Shown: one piece after another, positions 25,625 to 38,730 of the stretch
Numbering within the stretch: the stretch's first letter is position 1
Layout of the letters: every line of letters begins with the position of its first letter
NCBI GenBank assembly: GCA_034509425.1
Contig: JAVTVJ010000068.1
Span: forward strand, 6,138,001-6,202,000
DNA length: 64,000 nt
Source of the DNA: Eopsaltria australis
Taxonomy: Eukaryota > Chordata > Aves > Passeriformes > Petroicidae
Direction: 5' to 3'
Position numbers and translations under genes: made by a program
The notes under the pieces: generated by a model
Seen by the model: the letters and a program-made list of their open reading frames with translations, nothing else
What the model was told of the DNA's origin: nothing
Database searches by the model: none

Positions 25625-26519
25625 GTAAAACAAAAGCTGCTCACACAAGCAAAGTGAAACAGGAAAGTCATTCAGCACTTGCCACCAGCAGGCAGGTGTT
25701 CAGTCACTCCCCAGAAATGACCTCCATCCCGTCTAACAGCTGCTTGTGAAGGCAAGTGCCATAACTCCAAATATCCCCCTTCCTTCTTCTCCCAGCTCAT
25801 GTGCTGAACGTGACCTCTTACAGTGTGGGATGCCCCTGTGGTCAGCTGGGGCCAGCTGCCCTCTCAGCACCTTGTGAACCCCCAGCCTGCTCACTATGGG
25901 GTGGAGTGAGAAGCAGAAAAGGCCTTGAGGCTGTGTAAGCACTGCTTAGCAGTAGCTAAACTATTTGGGTGTTGTAACACTCTTTCCATCACAAATCCAA
26001 AGCACAGTCCCTTACCAGCTACTGTGAAGAAAATTGACTCTACCCCAGCACAAACTAGCTTACCAATGTAATTGTTCCTTTACCCTGCTTTGATGATGCC
26101 AAAGAAAAAGATGTATCTTGTTAGGTTTTCTTCTTAGCAAATACCTAGATATCTCCTAAACATGTTTATATCTACCTATGCTTCCAGGCTGTGTCCACAG
26201 AATATGCCCTTCTGCCTATGTAGGGGTGTTAGCCTGAACCCTGAATATTCTCATGGTGTTAGCTCAGGTGGCTCCACAGCACATGACATTCTTCAAATTA
26301 ACATTACCCTGATTTCCCATCCTTTACTACAGAGCACTGTCAGGCATCAAGGGCTGGGCCAAGGGCAAGCAGAGAAAGTTCACAAGAAAAATAGTCTCCT
26401 GAGACCCATCCTTCCCCAGCCTCATCTGTGCCACTGACATGAAATTCAGAATTATGGATGTGAAGTGTATGAAAAAGAAGAGATATCTTGTTATTTATAA
26501 AACTTCTGATTGAAGGATT

Positions 26520-26640
26520 TCCTTCTCTTAATTAGAAAATAAATAAATATTTGAAGTGAACAGATGCAAATAAGAACCCTCAAACTAATTCGCTTTGGCT
26601 AATCAATTCCACATGGAAAATAAATTCATGCAAATGTAAG
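26520..26640. promoter_or_regulatory. Possible regulatory block with two perfect POU octamers
   Basis: ATGCAAAT occurs at 26564-26571 and again at 26628-26635, 64 bp apart in the same orientation. CTTAATTAG (homeodomain-type) lies just upstream and TTTGGCTAATC between them. Octamers bind POU factors in vertebrates. The motif pair is seen directly; enhancer function is inference. Confidence 0.2.
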
Positions 26641-28414
26641 CCTTCACATGAACACATCTTTTCAGTGACATGTTCATGAGGTCATTTGTTTCAGACTAAT
26701 AAATCAGGCAGTTCTAGCAGCAGCATACTCACCAATATTAACCTCTTTAATCAACAGCTCATTTGTTTCATGGAGGAAAGTTGGCCTTCTCATGATTGCT
26801 ATTTTCTGGTTAAGAACATGCTGAAGCTGTTGAGCACAGGATACAGATGGGTTTCAAGAAGGGCTGGTGTTTATTCTGCCCAGTGGAGCATGCTGGAAAG
26901 CTTTCCTTGTACCCTGAAATATTGTGCTTTTGTCTGGTAAGTCTGTGTCAACAAAGCACAGGCAAAGTAATTTCTAACTCACAAACACTTGGAAAATAGA
27001 GGATCAAGGACCAGCAAAGAAATCTCAGAATGGAAGCATGTGTTCCTTTGCACTGAAAGTAATGAAGGCAAAATTAATATATCTTTATTGATATGTTAAA
27101 TAAATTGAAGTATCTTATCTTATTTGTGTAATGATATCCACTGATCTAGTAGATCGAATTATACTGATATTTTGTGTTCAACACATCCTTGAAATTTTAG
27201 ATTTTGTGGGGAGAAATAACCCAAAACATAGTAAGAAAAGAGGGTGAAAGTCTGAAGTTCAACTTTCCCCACTGAAATCAGTGGTGAAGTTGCTATTGGT
27301 TTCAATGCATCGCCCTCAGAATTTTGCTGATGCTCCTCAGAAAGCATGAACAATCTGTGGGATGTTACTTTGCAGCCAAGGTCATCATATCACCAAGAGT
27401 TTCATTCTCATGGGCAAGATCTCATCCTATGGTAAAAATTCTCACATCTCTTCTTGTGCTTGTGGGCTGGTGTGTGTGTGCTGGTTTTATCCTGGACACA
27501 TCCCAAGCTGAAAGGGATTTGCTGCAGCCCAGCCTGCCCCACACACGCTGATGTTCCTGAGAGTGAGACTGCCCAGGAGAGGCTGTGTGGAGAGGGCACT
27601 GTGGCACTGAAGCCCAGCAATTTAGACATGACCTATCCCTGGTATTTTGGCTGGTAGAGAAAACATGTTTGCAAGTCAAAAGCTGCTTTTTTAACCAGCT
27701 CCAGTGTGTGGGAGCCAATCATCAAAGCAAGGTGTCTATTTTGGTCTTGTTTCATTGTGTGGGGTCTTTAAATTTAAGCTCTGAGAGGTTTATCATAAGT
27801 TGAACTCTTCATTTTCAGAGCTGCTACAGACTGAATCATAAAAACAGCCCTTGGAGAGAGAATTTATAATTTTACTGTGTAGTTTTAAGCTCAACATTTA
27901 ATTCCATATGCAAACAAACCTGATTAAAGATGATACCCAAAGAGGAAAATCCATATTTTTTTTATTTATTTTCATTGACTTGGAGTTTGAAGTTCAAATA
28001 CTTTCTCAAATACTTTCCACAGTGAACCATGAAGAATTGTAACTGTGTGTATAGCCTTCAAAGCAAAATACATGCTGTCATGTGGCCCAGATCCCAATTA
28101 CCTGCTCTGTATTGCCAGGTAAATGGTAGGTATTGATTGCATACTCATTCTTTTGGGGCTTTTAAAGGTGAGAAAGTATCACGTTAAAAACTAGTTTCAT
28201 GTCTTATACTTGCCTTACACTTGTTTCACTATCCAGTTACTATGAGAATCAAAATAAAAATTCAGATAGTCCCTGTGATGCACTGGATTAATAACTGGAG
28301 AACTCCTTTACCAGGAGGAGCAAAAGGGGGACACATCCAATGGATTACTGTTCATGTGCATGCATGTGTTAAAAATGAGAAAACTGAAATATAAACCTTG
28401 TAAATGGACACTTC

Positions 28415-28555
28415 AGAGAAGAGAAGAGAAGAGAAGAGAAGAGAAGAGAAGAGAAGAGAAGAGAAGAGAAGAGAGAAAGAAAAGAAAAGAAAGAAAAGAA
28501 AAGAAAAGAAAAGAAAAGAAAAGAAAAGAAAAGAAAAGAAAAGAAAAGAAAAAGA
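28415..28555 (+). repeat. Compound (GAGAA)n-(AAAGA)n homopurine tract, 141 nt
   Basis: Every base from 28415 to 28555 is A or G. The first part is tandem GAGAA and the second is AAAGA with a few four-base units at the junction. Open frames here encode only Lys/Arg/Glu repeats and are not genes. Long homopurine tracts can form triplex (H-)DNA and impede replication. Confidence 0.97.
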
Positions 28556-31500
28556 CATAATGTTGCCTTTAAGTGTTAAAATCTGATTTGCAGGTGAATG
28601 AAGGTGATGGCAATTCTTGATAAAAGGGACTCAGATATTCTTCATGTTATATTTTTGTAATAACTGGAGACTGCAGTGATATTTTTGTCTTCCATTGCTC
28701 TAAACACTCAAGTGAAAAACAAGTTGGTAAAAAGTATTCTGTGCTCCAGAGGGTGTGTTTGCGGTGTTTGGGGCTGAAAACATAGATGGAACAGGTGACA
28801 ATAGAGAATGGAAGAGGGAGAATGAAAAGAGGAAAATGGGGGTTAAATATATAAAAAATGAACATATGGCTCTAATTGATTGCACCAATAGTTTCAGCTC
28901 CCCTCACACTGAATTCTTCAATCTTTCATTTCCCGGTTTATGAAGGAAAAGGAAATAATGAGAATGCAATAAATAATGCATATTCGTATGTCAGCTTGAG
29001 AGTACAGAATAGTGCTTTTGCCAATTTGTAATTTAACAATATTCTGTGGAATGAACAATGAAATTCTCTTAGTCAGGAGTCTGGCTCTGAGTCATTGTGA
29101 GGGATGCAAGCTCCCAAGTCAGTCTTCTCTCCAGGTTTTGGGGAAGTCCTGTTTCCAGACGTCAGATGCTCTAGTACTCAGCAATCAAAGACACTGATGA
29201 GCTTTCACAGAAGTAAATTCCTGGTTATTTCTTGGATTTTGCTGACAGATTTGTACATGCAGAAGAGTTCTGAATGGGAGCCTGCACTGCCCATTTAAGA
29301 GTGTTTATAATGAACAAATGGAAAAAGTGAAGGTAAAAGCAGCATTAATAAGAGGCAAGCCTTTTATGCAAACAAGTTTTAGTTAAAATGTTTACATTTT
29401 TTTAAAATTAAAAATTAAAGCTTTGGAACCATTTTTAATATTTAATTTTCTATTTCTTGTCTCATTGAAATAAATGCACTGTAAATGGACTTTTTAAAAT
29501 TTACTTTTATTCTTTCTTTGTCCAGTGTGAGACAAAGTAAGAAAAAATCCGTGTAAGAGAATTTCACAGCAATTTAAAAGGAGAACAGGACACATGAATT
29601 TCTGTGCTAAGACCTCTAAGACAGGAAAATGGGAGGGGGATGATAAAAGTGAGTAGCTGAGAGCATGTCCCTACATGCCCCTTTGGGCCTCAAGTCTTCA
29701 GCTGGTGGAAGTCACCACAAATACACTGATTTCTTTCAAATCATGCCTGCAAAGGATCCAGCTCTTTAGTTTTAGTAAAGGTAGTTTAAGAATGTAATGA
29801 AAAATTGTTTGAATTGACAGGCTTTTAAATGACAATATTTGAAACAAAAACATGTGGTTACCAAACAGTGATTTTCAATGTCTTGGTGCTACCAGAGAAA
29901 ACTGTGTTACTGCAAATGCACAGCTCTTTTGTAATACATCACACAGCCCATGGGGGAACACCTTCCTGGGCTACTGCACCTCAGCCTGATGTAATTTCCT
30001 CATTCCACAGGAGACTGTTCTGTGGATCCCAAGATTTGCATTTCAAGAGGGTTTCTCTCTTTTTATCTGTGAAAATATTACCTATGATTTGTAAGCTGCT
30101 ATTCAGTTTCCAAAATACTCACACTATAATACATGTGCAGATTTCACAGTGCCAGTGGCTTTATCCTGATGATGTTGGACTCCAAAAGGGAGCTCATATC
30201 TCTTGTGAGATAGACTGATAGCTGGCAAGAGCTGTGCCAAGCTTTCCTGCCTCTTGGCCTCATGAAAGGATCCTTGGCACCAAAGTTTCCTTCCATTTTT
30301 CCTCTGGTGTTAGCTGTATATCTCTTAGCTTCCTATAATCCCCACCTTGTCACATATATTTTCTCTTCCAAGGAATGCCCTGGAAGGAAAAATTATGCTT
30401 TCCCTTCCCAGAAAACTCCCTTTCCATTCCCTTATTGAAGGCTTCTGGCTGAGCTGTCTGAAATGGTGCTGAACCGTGCATTTAAACGCAGGGACAGAGG
30501 TGGCTGGTCAGCACCTGCCTTGCCGAGTTACATCCCTGGGAGTCGGGTTTCAGCCCTTTGTTCCCTCCATGTGGAAAATGCTTCCCTGGAAAGAAGAGGG
30601 CAGAAAGGGTTAATGTTTGAGGAATGCAGGGCCGGGATTAATGCTTGTGGCAATTAGTTACTCAGTGGAGCTGCCTGTGCACACCAGTTTTCCTGAGGCT
30701 TGACACAACGGGGAATTTTACTTACCTGAAAATTCTCTTTTAACCTGAGAAGGGCTCCAAACTTCAAAAAAGTTGGACACACGCATAAGAACTTGAATCT
30801 TCTAACCCTAAAGCAGTAAAATCAACAGTATTTACAAAATCTGGCCTTGAAATACAGCCCTGAAATGTAACAGAAATAAACCAAGTAGAGAACAACCTCA
30901 CTTTGAGCCCGGGAGAAGCCAAACCCCCTGATCCCTCACTCCCAGCCCAATTCCCACGCAGGGGTGGCTCCCTCCTGATGTGTGGAATCTGCTAAAAGTG
31001 AACTTGCAACCCATGCACAGAGCATTTCTGGAATACGCACACAGGACTTATAATATCCATTATATGCCTCCTTCATGCAAAAGTAAACTGTATTTAAAAG
31101 CATTATACATGCTTGCTCTGTAATTACATTAATCAGAGAGAGCTGCTTCCCTGCGTTCCCCTGCTGTTGCCATGGCAGCATCCCCATGTTTGCAAAGTGC
31201 AGGGCACCCGCTCTTAATTATACTTACAAAGCAGCTACATTTCAAAGGAATACAATAAATACAAAGTTGAAGTGAGGGTGCTGCACAGAAGTGATATGAA
31301 CAAATATACTTTTATCACGTCTGCATCTCATGCACACTTCACACCCATTATTAGAGCACTCTGCCTAATCCCCCGGTTCCTTTTGTGCATTTATGGAAAA
31401 CTCCAGATTTTTGTCTGCCAGAAAATGCAGTCTGTGTTGCAGACCCCAGAATTATCTCTGCTTCTAACCTGGGAGCTGATTGTTATGAAACCAAAGAAAT

Positions 31501-34500
31501 TGAGAGAGATCTTTTCATTTGCACTGATCAAGGTGTGCCAGGGGGAATGTCTCTTCACTTAACCACTGTAAAATGCCACCTCTGCTCTCCACTCCCACTG
31601 GTGCCCAAGTCACGACCCAGCCAATGCCTGATGAGCTGCCCACTGCTGCAGTCACCTGTCTCTGTGCCACCGTGTCGGTTTTGGTGACAGCCAAGGTGAC
31701 GCAATCACTCTGAGGTGCCAACGTGACATTGATCAAGCAGAACATGTTTCCATGCATGAGCCATCAGCTCAGTGCAGCACACACCATCAGCACAGTCTTT
31801 GCTTCCTTGTGGATGAATAACGTGGAAATTGCAGTTGATATAAATTTACATTTTGGGAAATTTACATTTTTACCCCTACAAAGAAACAAGGGATTCCCTC
31901 ATTCTGAAATTAATGCTCTCCCTGAAGTTGAACAGAGCTTATACAGATGCTGGATTGCAGATATGAATTATGTATTTTCTGGGGGTGGAATGTCATGCAA
32001 TTTTAGTGTTATTCAAGCCACAAGGATCCATCAGGGGAGAAGTAATTAGAATATTTCAGAGACCCAGATTTACATTTCTTAAAGCTTGTGAGCAAAATGA
32101 AATTGGCTGCCTCCAATTTACATGTCTGCAATCACACCATGAAAAACCTGTCAGATCTCAGCTTTTGGATCTGAAACCTCTAGGGGGAAAGCAGGTGTTC
32201 TGGCAAATGATGGTGTTGCTTTGGTGTCACTTGTGCACAGCTAATTCTGAAATAAATGTGTGCTGAGGTGTAGGGGGCACTGTGTTACTGCATGTATATA
32301 AGCAGGTGTGGTAAAAGCCATTGTATTGATTTACAGAACCCTTATTTTCCAGCTTGTTTATTTCTATTCTTAGTTTCTTTATTCATGTATATTTATTTTT
32401 CACCTTGTGCATGTGTGGTGTTCTCACCTAGGTATATGCACTCAGACACAGAAAAGTGAAGGAATTCTGCCTTCTTAATCAACCATGCTCTGACTTAATT
32501 ATCTGGGTAAGCAATGTGGCCTGGATAAGCAGCAGGGCCTGGACATGGCTGACATAAAAGGACATGTGGTTTTATTTTAAAAAGGAAAGCAATTCTACAA
32601 TTTGGCCTGTGAGCTGTAGCCAGGTGCTGTGTATTTTCTGGCTCTCTATTTGTTCTGTCCAGGTAGCTGCCATGGCTCCCTTAAAATTGCAGTGACTTCC
32701 AGACAGACTTTGAGTCTCATTTGACTCTAGCCTGCTGATATGGATGGCAGAAGTCTTTGTGCTGCCCTGGCTGGAGCTGTGGATTTAACAGGAGGCCACA
32801 AAGCTCTTGCAAGGCAGGAGTTTGTTGTTCCTTGTACCAAATACTGATTCTCAACACTAGACTCAACAGATATGTTTTGTTTCCTTACTCTGCCAATAGA
32901 ATAAAAATAATTTCAGAGTGGTTTGGACTACCTTGTGCAGGCTTACATTTCCAGACCTTTTGGTCTGCAATAGTTCCCCCACAGATCTGAGACACGTACT
33001 GCTGAAAGCAGAAATGATATGATTTTGACTAGTTTGTGTCTATATGTGTTTGATAATACACACAGATATATACATATATATGCATAGATGTGCATGTACA
33101 TGTGAAGCCTGTCCCTCTACTGCCCTTATGTGGAGCACAGATGTTACATAATGCTTCCATCCGGGAGCAGAGAAGCAGGGATATGACTAAGCAACAGAGC
33201 GTGACTTATGAATAACAAATTGTACATATTCCCAAAGATATTTCTTTAGCTGATCTCCAAGGGAAGAAGTCTCCAAAATTGATACATTTGAGAAAACTGC
33301 TATCTTCTAGAGGACTACGAGGAGATGGTGGAGGACAAAGAGCAAACAGAAAAATAGGCAGAATTTATTCCATACATTTTCATTCCTCCTTGTAGATAAC
33401 TTGTCTCTGACAGCAACTTCTTACATTGATTCAGATGATTAATATGTGGGTCAAGAGTTTTCACCTACTGCACAGCAATGAGATGAGTGCAGAGGGATTG
33501 AACTCCAGCTTGCAGCTGAAGGCTGAAAGCAAACCCCTCACAGGCACCAGAGGGCATTTTGAGGCAGATTAAAAATCAGTAGGGTAAGGCCTAGGAAGTT
33601 CTATCTCCCTATTCTACTTGACCAGAAACCTGCAGGCAGTCACCTACAGCTTTGTCACCCTCTTGCCTCTTTGGGCTGTCAGTACCTCCTGTACAAACTG
33701 AAGATACCAGTTTGCACAGCAGGAGCCCTGTGAAGTGGCAGCATCAGCAATGCAAGCACTTCTAAAATCTTTGAGCCAGTTCCTTGTCTGGAAGAAATCG
33801 GCAGAGCTCCATTCCCACCAATAAAGCTGTGCCAGATGACTCCTGCTGGGACTCTTGGACTCAGATTTCTCAGAGAAAAAAGTCTAATTGACAATAAAAC
33901 TAGAGAGGAGGAGGGAAAGCTTTTAAATGCCTGAAAGATGATTTGGAGACAGAAAATGAAGGGGCCAGGGGCAAAGAAACAAGGGCACATTTGAAATGAT
34001 TCAGTAAGCTAATGGGGAAAAAGATGAAAGAAATATCACAGATAATGAGAGAAGGGTGATTATTTTCCATCTCATCTCTTAATCCACATTTTGTCAAAGC
34101 AATCATGATTTTCCCATGGAGACAATATGACCGTCTGATCCAAGGAGCTTTCACTTAGGTAAGACATCTGCTTGCAATATCAACCCCTCAGCCCTGGAAT
34201 CCTTGCTTGCCTTGGTGCTGGTCGGGTGATTACACGGGGCCATTCATTATCTGCTGATATCCCCTTGAAGCAGGTGTACCTGCACAGGCACCGCAGGGCA
34301 CAAGGCACTGCTGAGCTCCAGCTCTCCTTTGCTGGTCAAACAAAGCTGAGTTAGTAAAAAGCCCTCTGCAGATTATTGCAAGGGGGAGGACCCAGGGACT
34401 GATGCCATGAAAGGTTGGCTCCAGAGTACAGCACCTTTTTGGACTGAGCTCATAAACTCAAGTTCTTTCAAAGGCACAGTGAGGCCAAGCCTTTCTGCTG

Positions 34501-35686
34501 ACCTTTTCAGATGCTCACCAGTGGTGTGGCTCTTTATTTCCACCCAGATCCAGTCTCATCTGTACTGGCTCTCTGTGCTGTTCCCTTTGCTTCTCCCCCA
34601 GGACAGCACAGTGTGATCTCATTTATTAACCTTGTTAACAAGGCCTTGTTCTTTATCTCTTCCCCTTCTCTTTTGTTATCTTCTTCTATTAATCACAAGG
34701 TTTGCTTCAGTCTGTGCATTTCACAGTTTGCCATGACATTACTTCCCCTCATGCAGGGCAGCACACCCTGATATGGATGGGCTCTTGCTTCCTGGGGACA
34801 GGCATTTGGATTCCTGAGTGGCAGATCGCTCAGCACAGTTCAAGGCTCCCCTCAGTCCAACACGATGCTGATCTGGACAGTGAGGGCAGCTGATTTCATG
34901 GCTGATTGCAATCTGGGCCAGGCAGGTTGAGACCAACCAATCTTCTGTCTGTAAGGGATGCTAATAAGTTTCATGATGTGGATGAAACTTTGATCTTCAT
35001 CTTAAGCCTGAACGTAAAGAACCTAATGAACTACCTCAAGGAAATTAAGTGAACACCTGCAGTTTTCCCAGGACCAGTTCAACTGTGGACCAAGGCTAAA
35101 GTATTTGAAGTCCACCATTGAGGGAGGAGGGATGCATGTTTGGGCAGGCTACTGAAACCTTTAGTTCCAAAAGAGCTACTACCTGATTTGGAAGGACTTC
35201 AAATATCTGAAAGATGAGCTCTATGTATATTTAGCACCCAATTATAAAAATAACTAAAATAAATGCATGCTATAAATCTTTCTTCAATGATATTTGTGTC
35301 AGAACTAGTGATAAGACATCAACACAGAGATGACAATTTGAACAACTCTCCTTTTTTATGTCTCATTTCATACCTTAGACCATTTCTCCAAGCTTCCCTG
35401 CAGCTGTCAGCTCTGCTGAGATTTATTCACCAGCAATCAAGATTCCAGGCATTCCCAGGAACATTTACACTGGCATGTTCCCCTCTTCCCACTAACCCTC
35501 ATCTATGCCCACGTCTTCCCTTTCCAGCTCCATTTCACTGCATTTTCTCCTTTCCTTAGGCAGGGCAGTGACTCTGCTTTCCTTTCAATATACTTTCCTG
35601 AACATGGCCACTCCGAGACTCAGCAATGGTGAAAAAGTGTCATACTAGAGATAACACTCTGGGGTTCTTCACTGGGATTTCTATTT
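28556..35686. other. Gene-free unique sequence
   Basis: No transposon or exon is supported. A GC-mixed block at 30.9-31.5 kb has the look of conserved noncoding DNA, including an RFX-like site (listed separately). A TA/CA-rich run lies at 33050-33105. Confidence 0.5.
31163..31179. promoter_or_regulatory. RFX X-box-like palindrome
   Basis: GTTGCCATGGCAGC (31166-31179) differs by one base from the palindromic X-box form GTTGCCATGGCAAC bound by RFX factors, which control ciliary and immune genes. No gene start was found next to it, so function is unproven. Confidence 0.2.
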
Positions 35687-36235
35687 CATAGCACCATAGA
35701 ATAGTTTGGGTTGGAAGGGACCTTTAAAGGCCATCCAGCTCAAACCCCTTGCAATGAGCAGGAACATCTTCAAACAGATCAGGTTTCCAAAAGCCCCATC
35801 CCCTGTGACTTTGAACACCTCCAGTGATAGGGTACCACATCCTCTCTGTGCAATGTGTTCCTGTCCTGTACCTGGCCATCCTCATAGTAAATATTTCTTC
35901 CTAATATCTAGTTTGAATCTGTTCTCTTTTAGTTTAAAACCACATACTCCTTGTCCTATCACAACAAGCCTGGCTAAAAACTATGCCCATCTTTCTTATA
36001 AGCCACTTCATGCCCTGGGAGGCTGCTAGAAAGTCTCCCCAGAGTATTCTCTTTTCCAGGCTGAACAACCACAACTGTCTCTACTCCCTGTGTTCACAGG
36101 AGAGGTGCTCCAGCCCTCCGAGCACCTATGTGGCCCTCCTCTGGACCTGCTCCAACAGGTCCCTGTCTTTCCTGTGCTCAGGGCTCCAGAGCTGCATGCA
36201 GGGCTCCAGGTGTGCTCTCTCTCGAGGCACAGCTG
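35687..36235 (-). mobile_element. CR1 LINE, 3' region (about 550 bp)
   Basis: The inverted CR1 3' end begins with CATAGAATAGTTTGGGTTGG and AGGGACCTTTAAAGGCCATC. It continues through TTCTTCCTAATATCTAGTTT and CCTTGTCCTATCACAACAAG. The last recognisable part (GGTGCTCCAGCCCTCCGAGC, then CTCCTCTGGACCTGCTCCAA) encodes the ORF2 C-terminus on the minus strand. It is 5'-truncated and carries stops, so it is not active. Confidence 0.95.
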
Positions 36236-38628
36236 TGCTGTGTAGCAGATAAAACAGATAACAAAGGTAAGACCTGCTCATACCAACTGAACAAGCTCTA
36301 GAAGTAGCAGAGCAGTGTCAGTCTAGCTCTACTCACAAGGAATAAATCTTAACCACTGAGCTGGTTGCTCTGTGCCACTCTGTATCATATTGATCAACTT
36401 CAGGGGCTCTGAACACTCCTCTCCTGCATGGTATAGGGAAGTGCTTTCCAGCTGGGCAGGGATTTCAAACAGTTCTTCATATTCTGAATTGAGAAATGAG
36501 AGGGAATTTCTATACAGACATGCATGTGAGCTCTACTAAAGAAATCCAGACTGTAACACTCCAGTTTCTTTCCTATGTGGATTTTTTTTTATTCTTGCTT
36601 CCTTCCAACATCTTCAAACACCCCAATTAGCTGTTCATGTAGCAAACAGTCCCATTTATTGCAAGCTATGCCAATGAGTTTTAGCATGGATCATTGGACT
36701 TTTGGCAACTGAGTTATAGCTTTTCTTCTACTGAAATATTCCCTTTTTGGTAAACAAAAAGGGGTACATTTTCTAGTTCTTGTACATTTAACTGAATGCA
36801 CTAGTATGTTATGACCTTTCTGTGCACAAACATTTGTTTTTTAGCCTATGCTTGTATTTTGAAGAGCCACTTTAATGAAGCTTCACATGTGTGAATGTTT
36901 TTCTTTACTTTCATGACAGCAAGCACTGTAACATATTGATAGTTTCAAGGCAGGTTGTACAACTGAAGATGTTTGCTTTCTTAGAGTAAACAATCACTTC
37001 TGATTCTGCTGTTTAGTTCGATCAAAAAGTATTATCAGCCCTCTCCCCCATGATATTTACATAGAAGGAATGCAAGGTCTTGTCCAGCTCAAGTGATTTT
37101 TATGGTCCAGTGAGTAATAAGATATTAGTCACCAGAAGGCCTTTTGACCTCATTTATTTTTACCTTCTTTTCTGCTAATAAGTATATTATTCTGGTTATG
37201 AGCTGCCTACTCTTTACTCAGGAAAAGTCAGCTTCCTGGAAAAATCTGCCAAATGTATTTCACTTTCAGCTTGCTACCTTGGAAATTAAGACAAATTAAT
37301 GGTGTATTGACTTAGTCATAAGTTTGCAAAACAGGAACCACTTCAAAGTCATTCTTCTGTCTTTTCAGCAGGCACAGGAATATGGAAGCAAGGGCTTTGT
37401 ACATATTGGACAGAGGAAATGCTACATCCTTACTCCCCTGATGTGGGACCTCCAGGCTATTTATAGGAATCACCTCAGACCTTTTCCAGCTGAGCAACAA
37501 AGCCCAGCTGGCCCAGACAACACTGGCTGTTGTAGGAACAGCACAATGGCTTTGCAGCATGAGCAAAGCATAAAGAGAGACAGGTTGCAATTTCCTTGGA
37601 CATGACACAGGGGAAGACCTTTACACTTATGGGACAATGTTACTTGCATAACCCATACTTCTCCCAGGACCTCTGCTGGAGCAAGGATCTGGAAGCAGCA
37701 TCCTGCCGTGTTAGCAGATGGACACGAGCAAGGCAGCCAAGAAAGCAGAGAAAAAGGGATGCTTACAGGGAAATCACATAAAGGGAGTTCATCCCAACTG
37801 AAGGATGTAGACAGCTGTTAACAAGTTTGTTGAATGCAGTGGAGAGACATAATATGACTGCACACAAGCAAGGAGCTAGGATTTAGACCTCAGCAACAGC
37901 AAGGCAGGTTTTACACTATGAATCACCAGCAGACAACTACTGTTGTTTATGAAAGCAGGTTCATTACCCTCTGCAGGCAACGCTGTGTCTTGTCACGAGA
38001 TGAGGCTGGGATGAGATACCTCACCACGCAAGCTGGCACATTATCCTTGCTGAGACCACGTGCAGCTCTGTGCTGCTACTCAGCATGAGCAGAGCCACCA
38101 AAATCTTTCTCTAAACCAGCAGAAAAATGCCTGAAATTCTAATCTCCAAAAGCTCAGCTCTGCAACCTCTGCAGTACAACAGAATATTGTTGAGGGCTTC
38201 TGACTTTGCACTGTAAGTAAAATGGTAGGATTAGTCTGTTTGCCAACAGGTAGTGCCCAGTCTGCCTATTTCCCAGTCAGATGCTATTTAAGGATAATAT
38301 AAGCTGCTCTCCTGCTGCAGTAATGGCACATTGTAATAAAATTGTAAGTTTCACTACTGAAACACACCTTTGTATGTTTTTATGTGTTTATTAGGAGCTG
38401 AAAAATTTAATTAAATACAAGGCAAGCATTTTATCTTGTCAGCTCTGCTGACAGATCTGAGAGTCATTGAGCACAGATGCCCTTCCTGAAAGATCTCTGC
38501 TCTGTCCTAGCTGTTAATGTTGCCTCTTCTTTGGTTTTTTTTTTTTTTTCAATATGTGTATGTTTATTTGCATACAGGGATTTTGCAGCAGTGAATGTTA
38601 GGACAGTTTTTAGTCTCGGTTGTAGAAA
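36236..38628. other. Gene-free unique sequence
   Basis: Nothing beyond short A/T runs (for example a T17 run near 38534) was recognised. Confidence 0.55.
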
Positions 38629-38730
38629 CATAGAATCACAGAAGGGGGTCTTAGAGATCATATAGTTCCAACCCCTAAATAGATGATCTTTAAAGTCCCT
38701 TCCAAACTCAGCAATTCTATGATTCTGTGA
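38629..38730. mobile_element. Head-to-head pair of CR1 3' ends (about 100 bp)
   Basis: The left half (CATAGAATCACAGAAG to AGTTCCAACCCC) is a CR1 3' end on the minus strand. The right half (AGATGATCTTTAAAGTCCCT, then TTCTATGATTCTGTGA) is a CR1 3' end on the plus strand. Both tails point outward and the truncated ends meet near 38682, so the whole unit is an imperfect palindrome. Twin-primed insertion, or one CR1 inserting into another, could produce it. Confidence 0.8.

Larger units (their letters stand above)
23545..28414. other. Mostly unique sequence with regulatory-looking AT-rich blocks
   Basis: No repeat element was recognised. The stretch includes homeodomain, SOX and POU-like motif clusters at 24.27-24.56 kb and 26.5-26.64 kb. 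It also has one short exon-like segment at 25565-25624. Confidence 0.5.

Noticed and set aside
28352..28586. Lys/Arg/Glu and Phe/Ser repeat frames over the homopurine tract
   Set aside because: They are pure translation of a microsatellite.
31723..32266. Two overlapping plus-strand frames of about 100 aa
   Set aside because: Low-quality composition and no splice context. Treated as chance.
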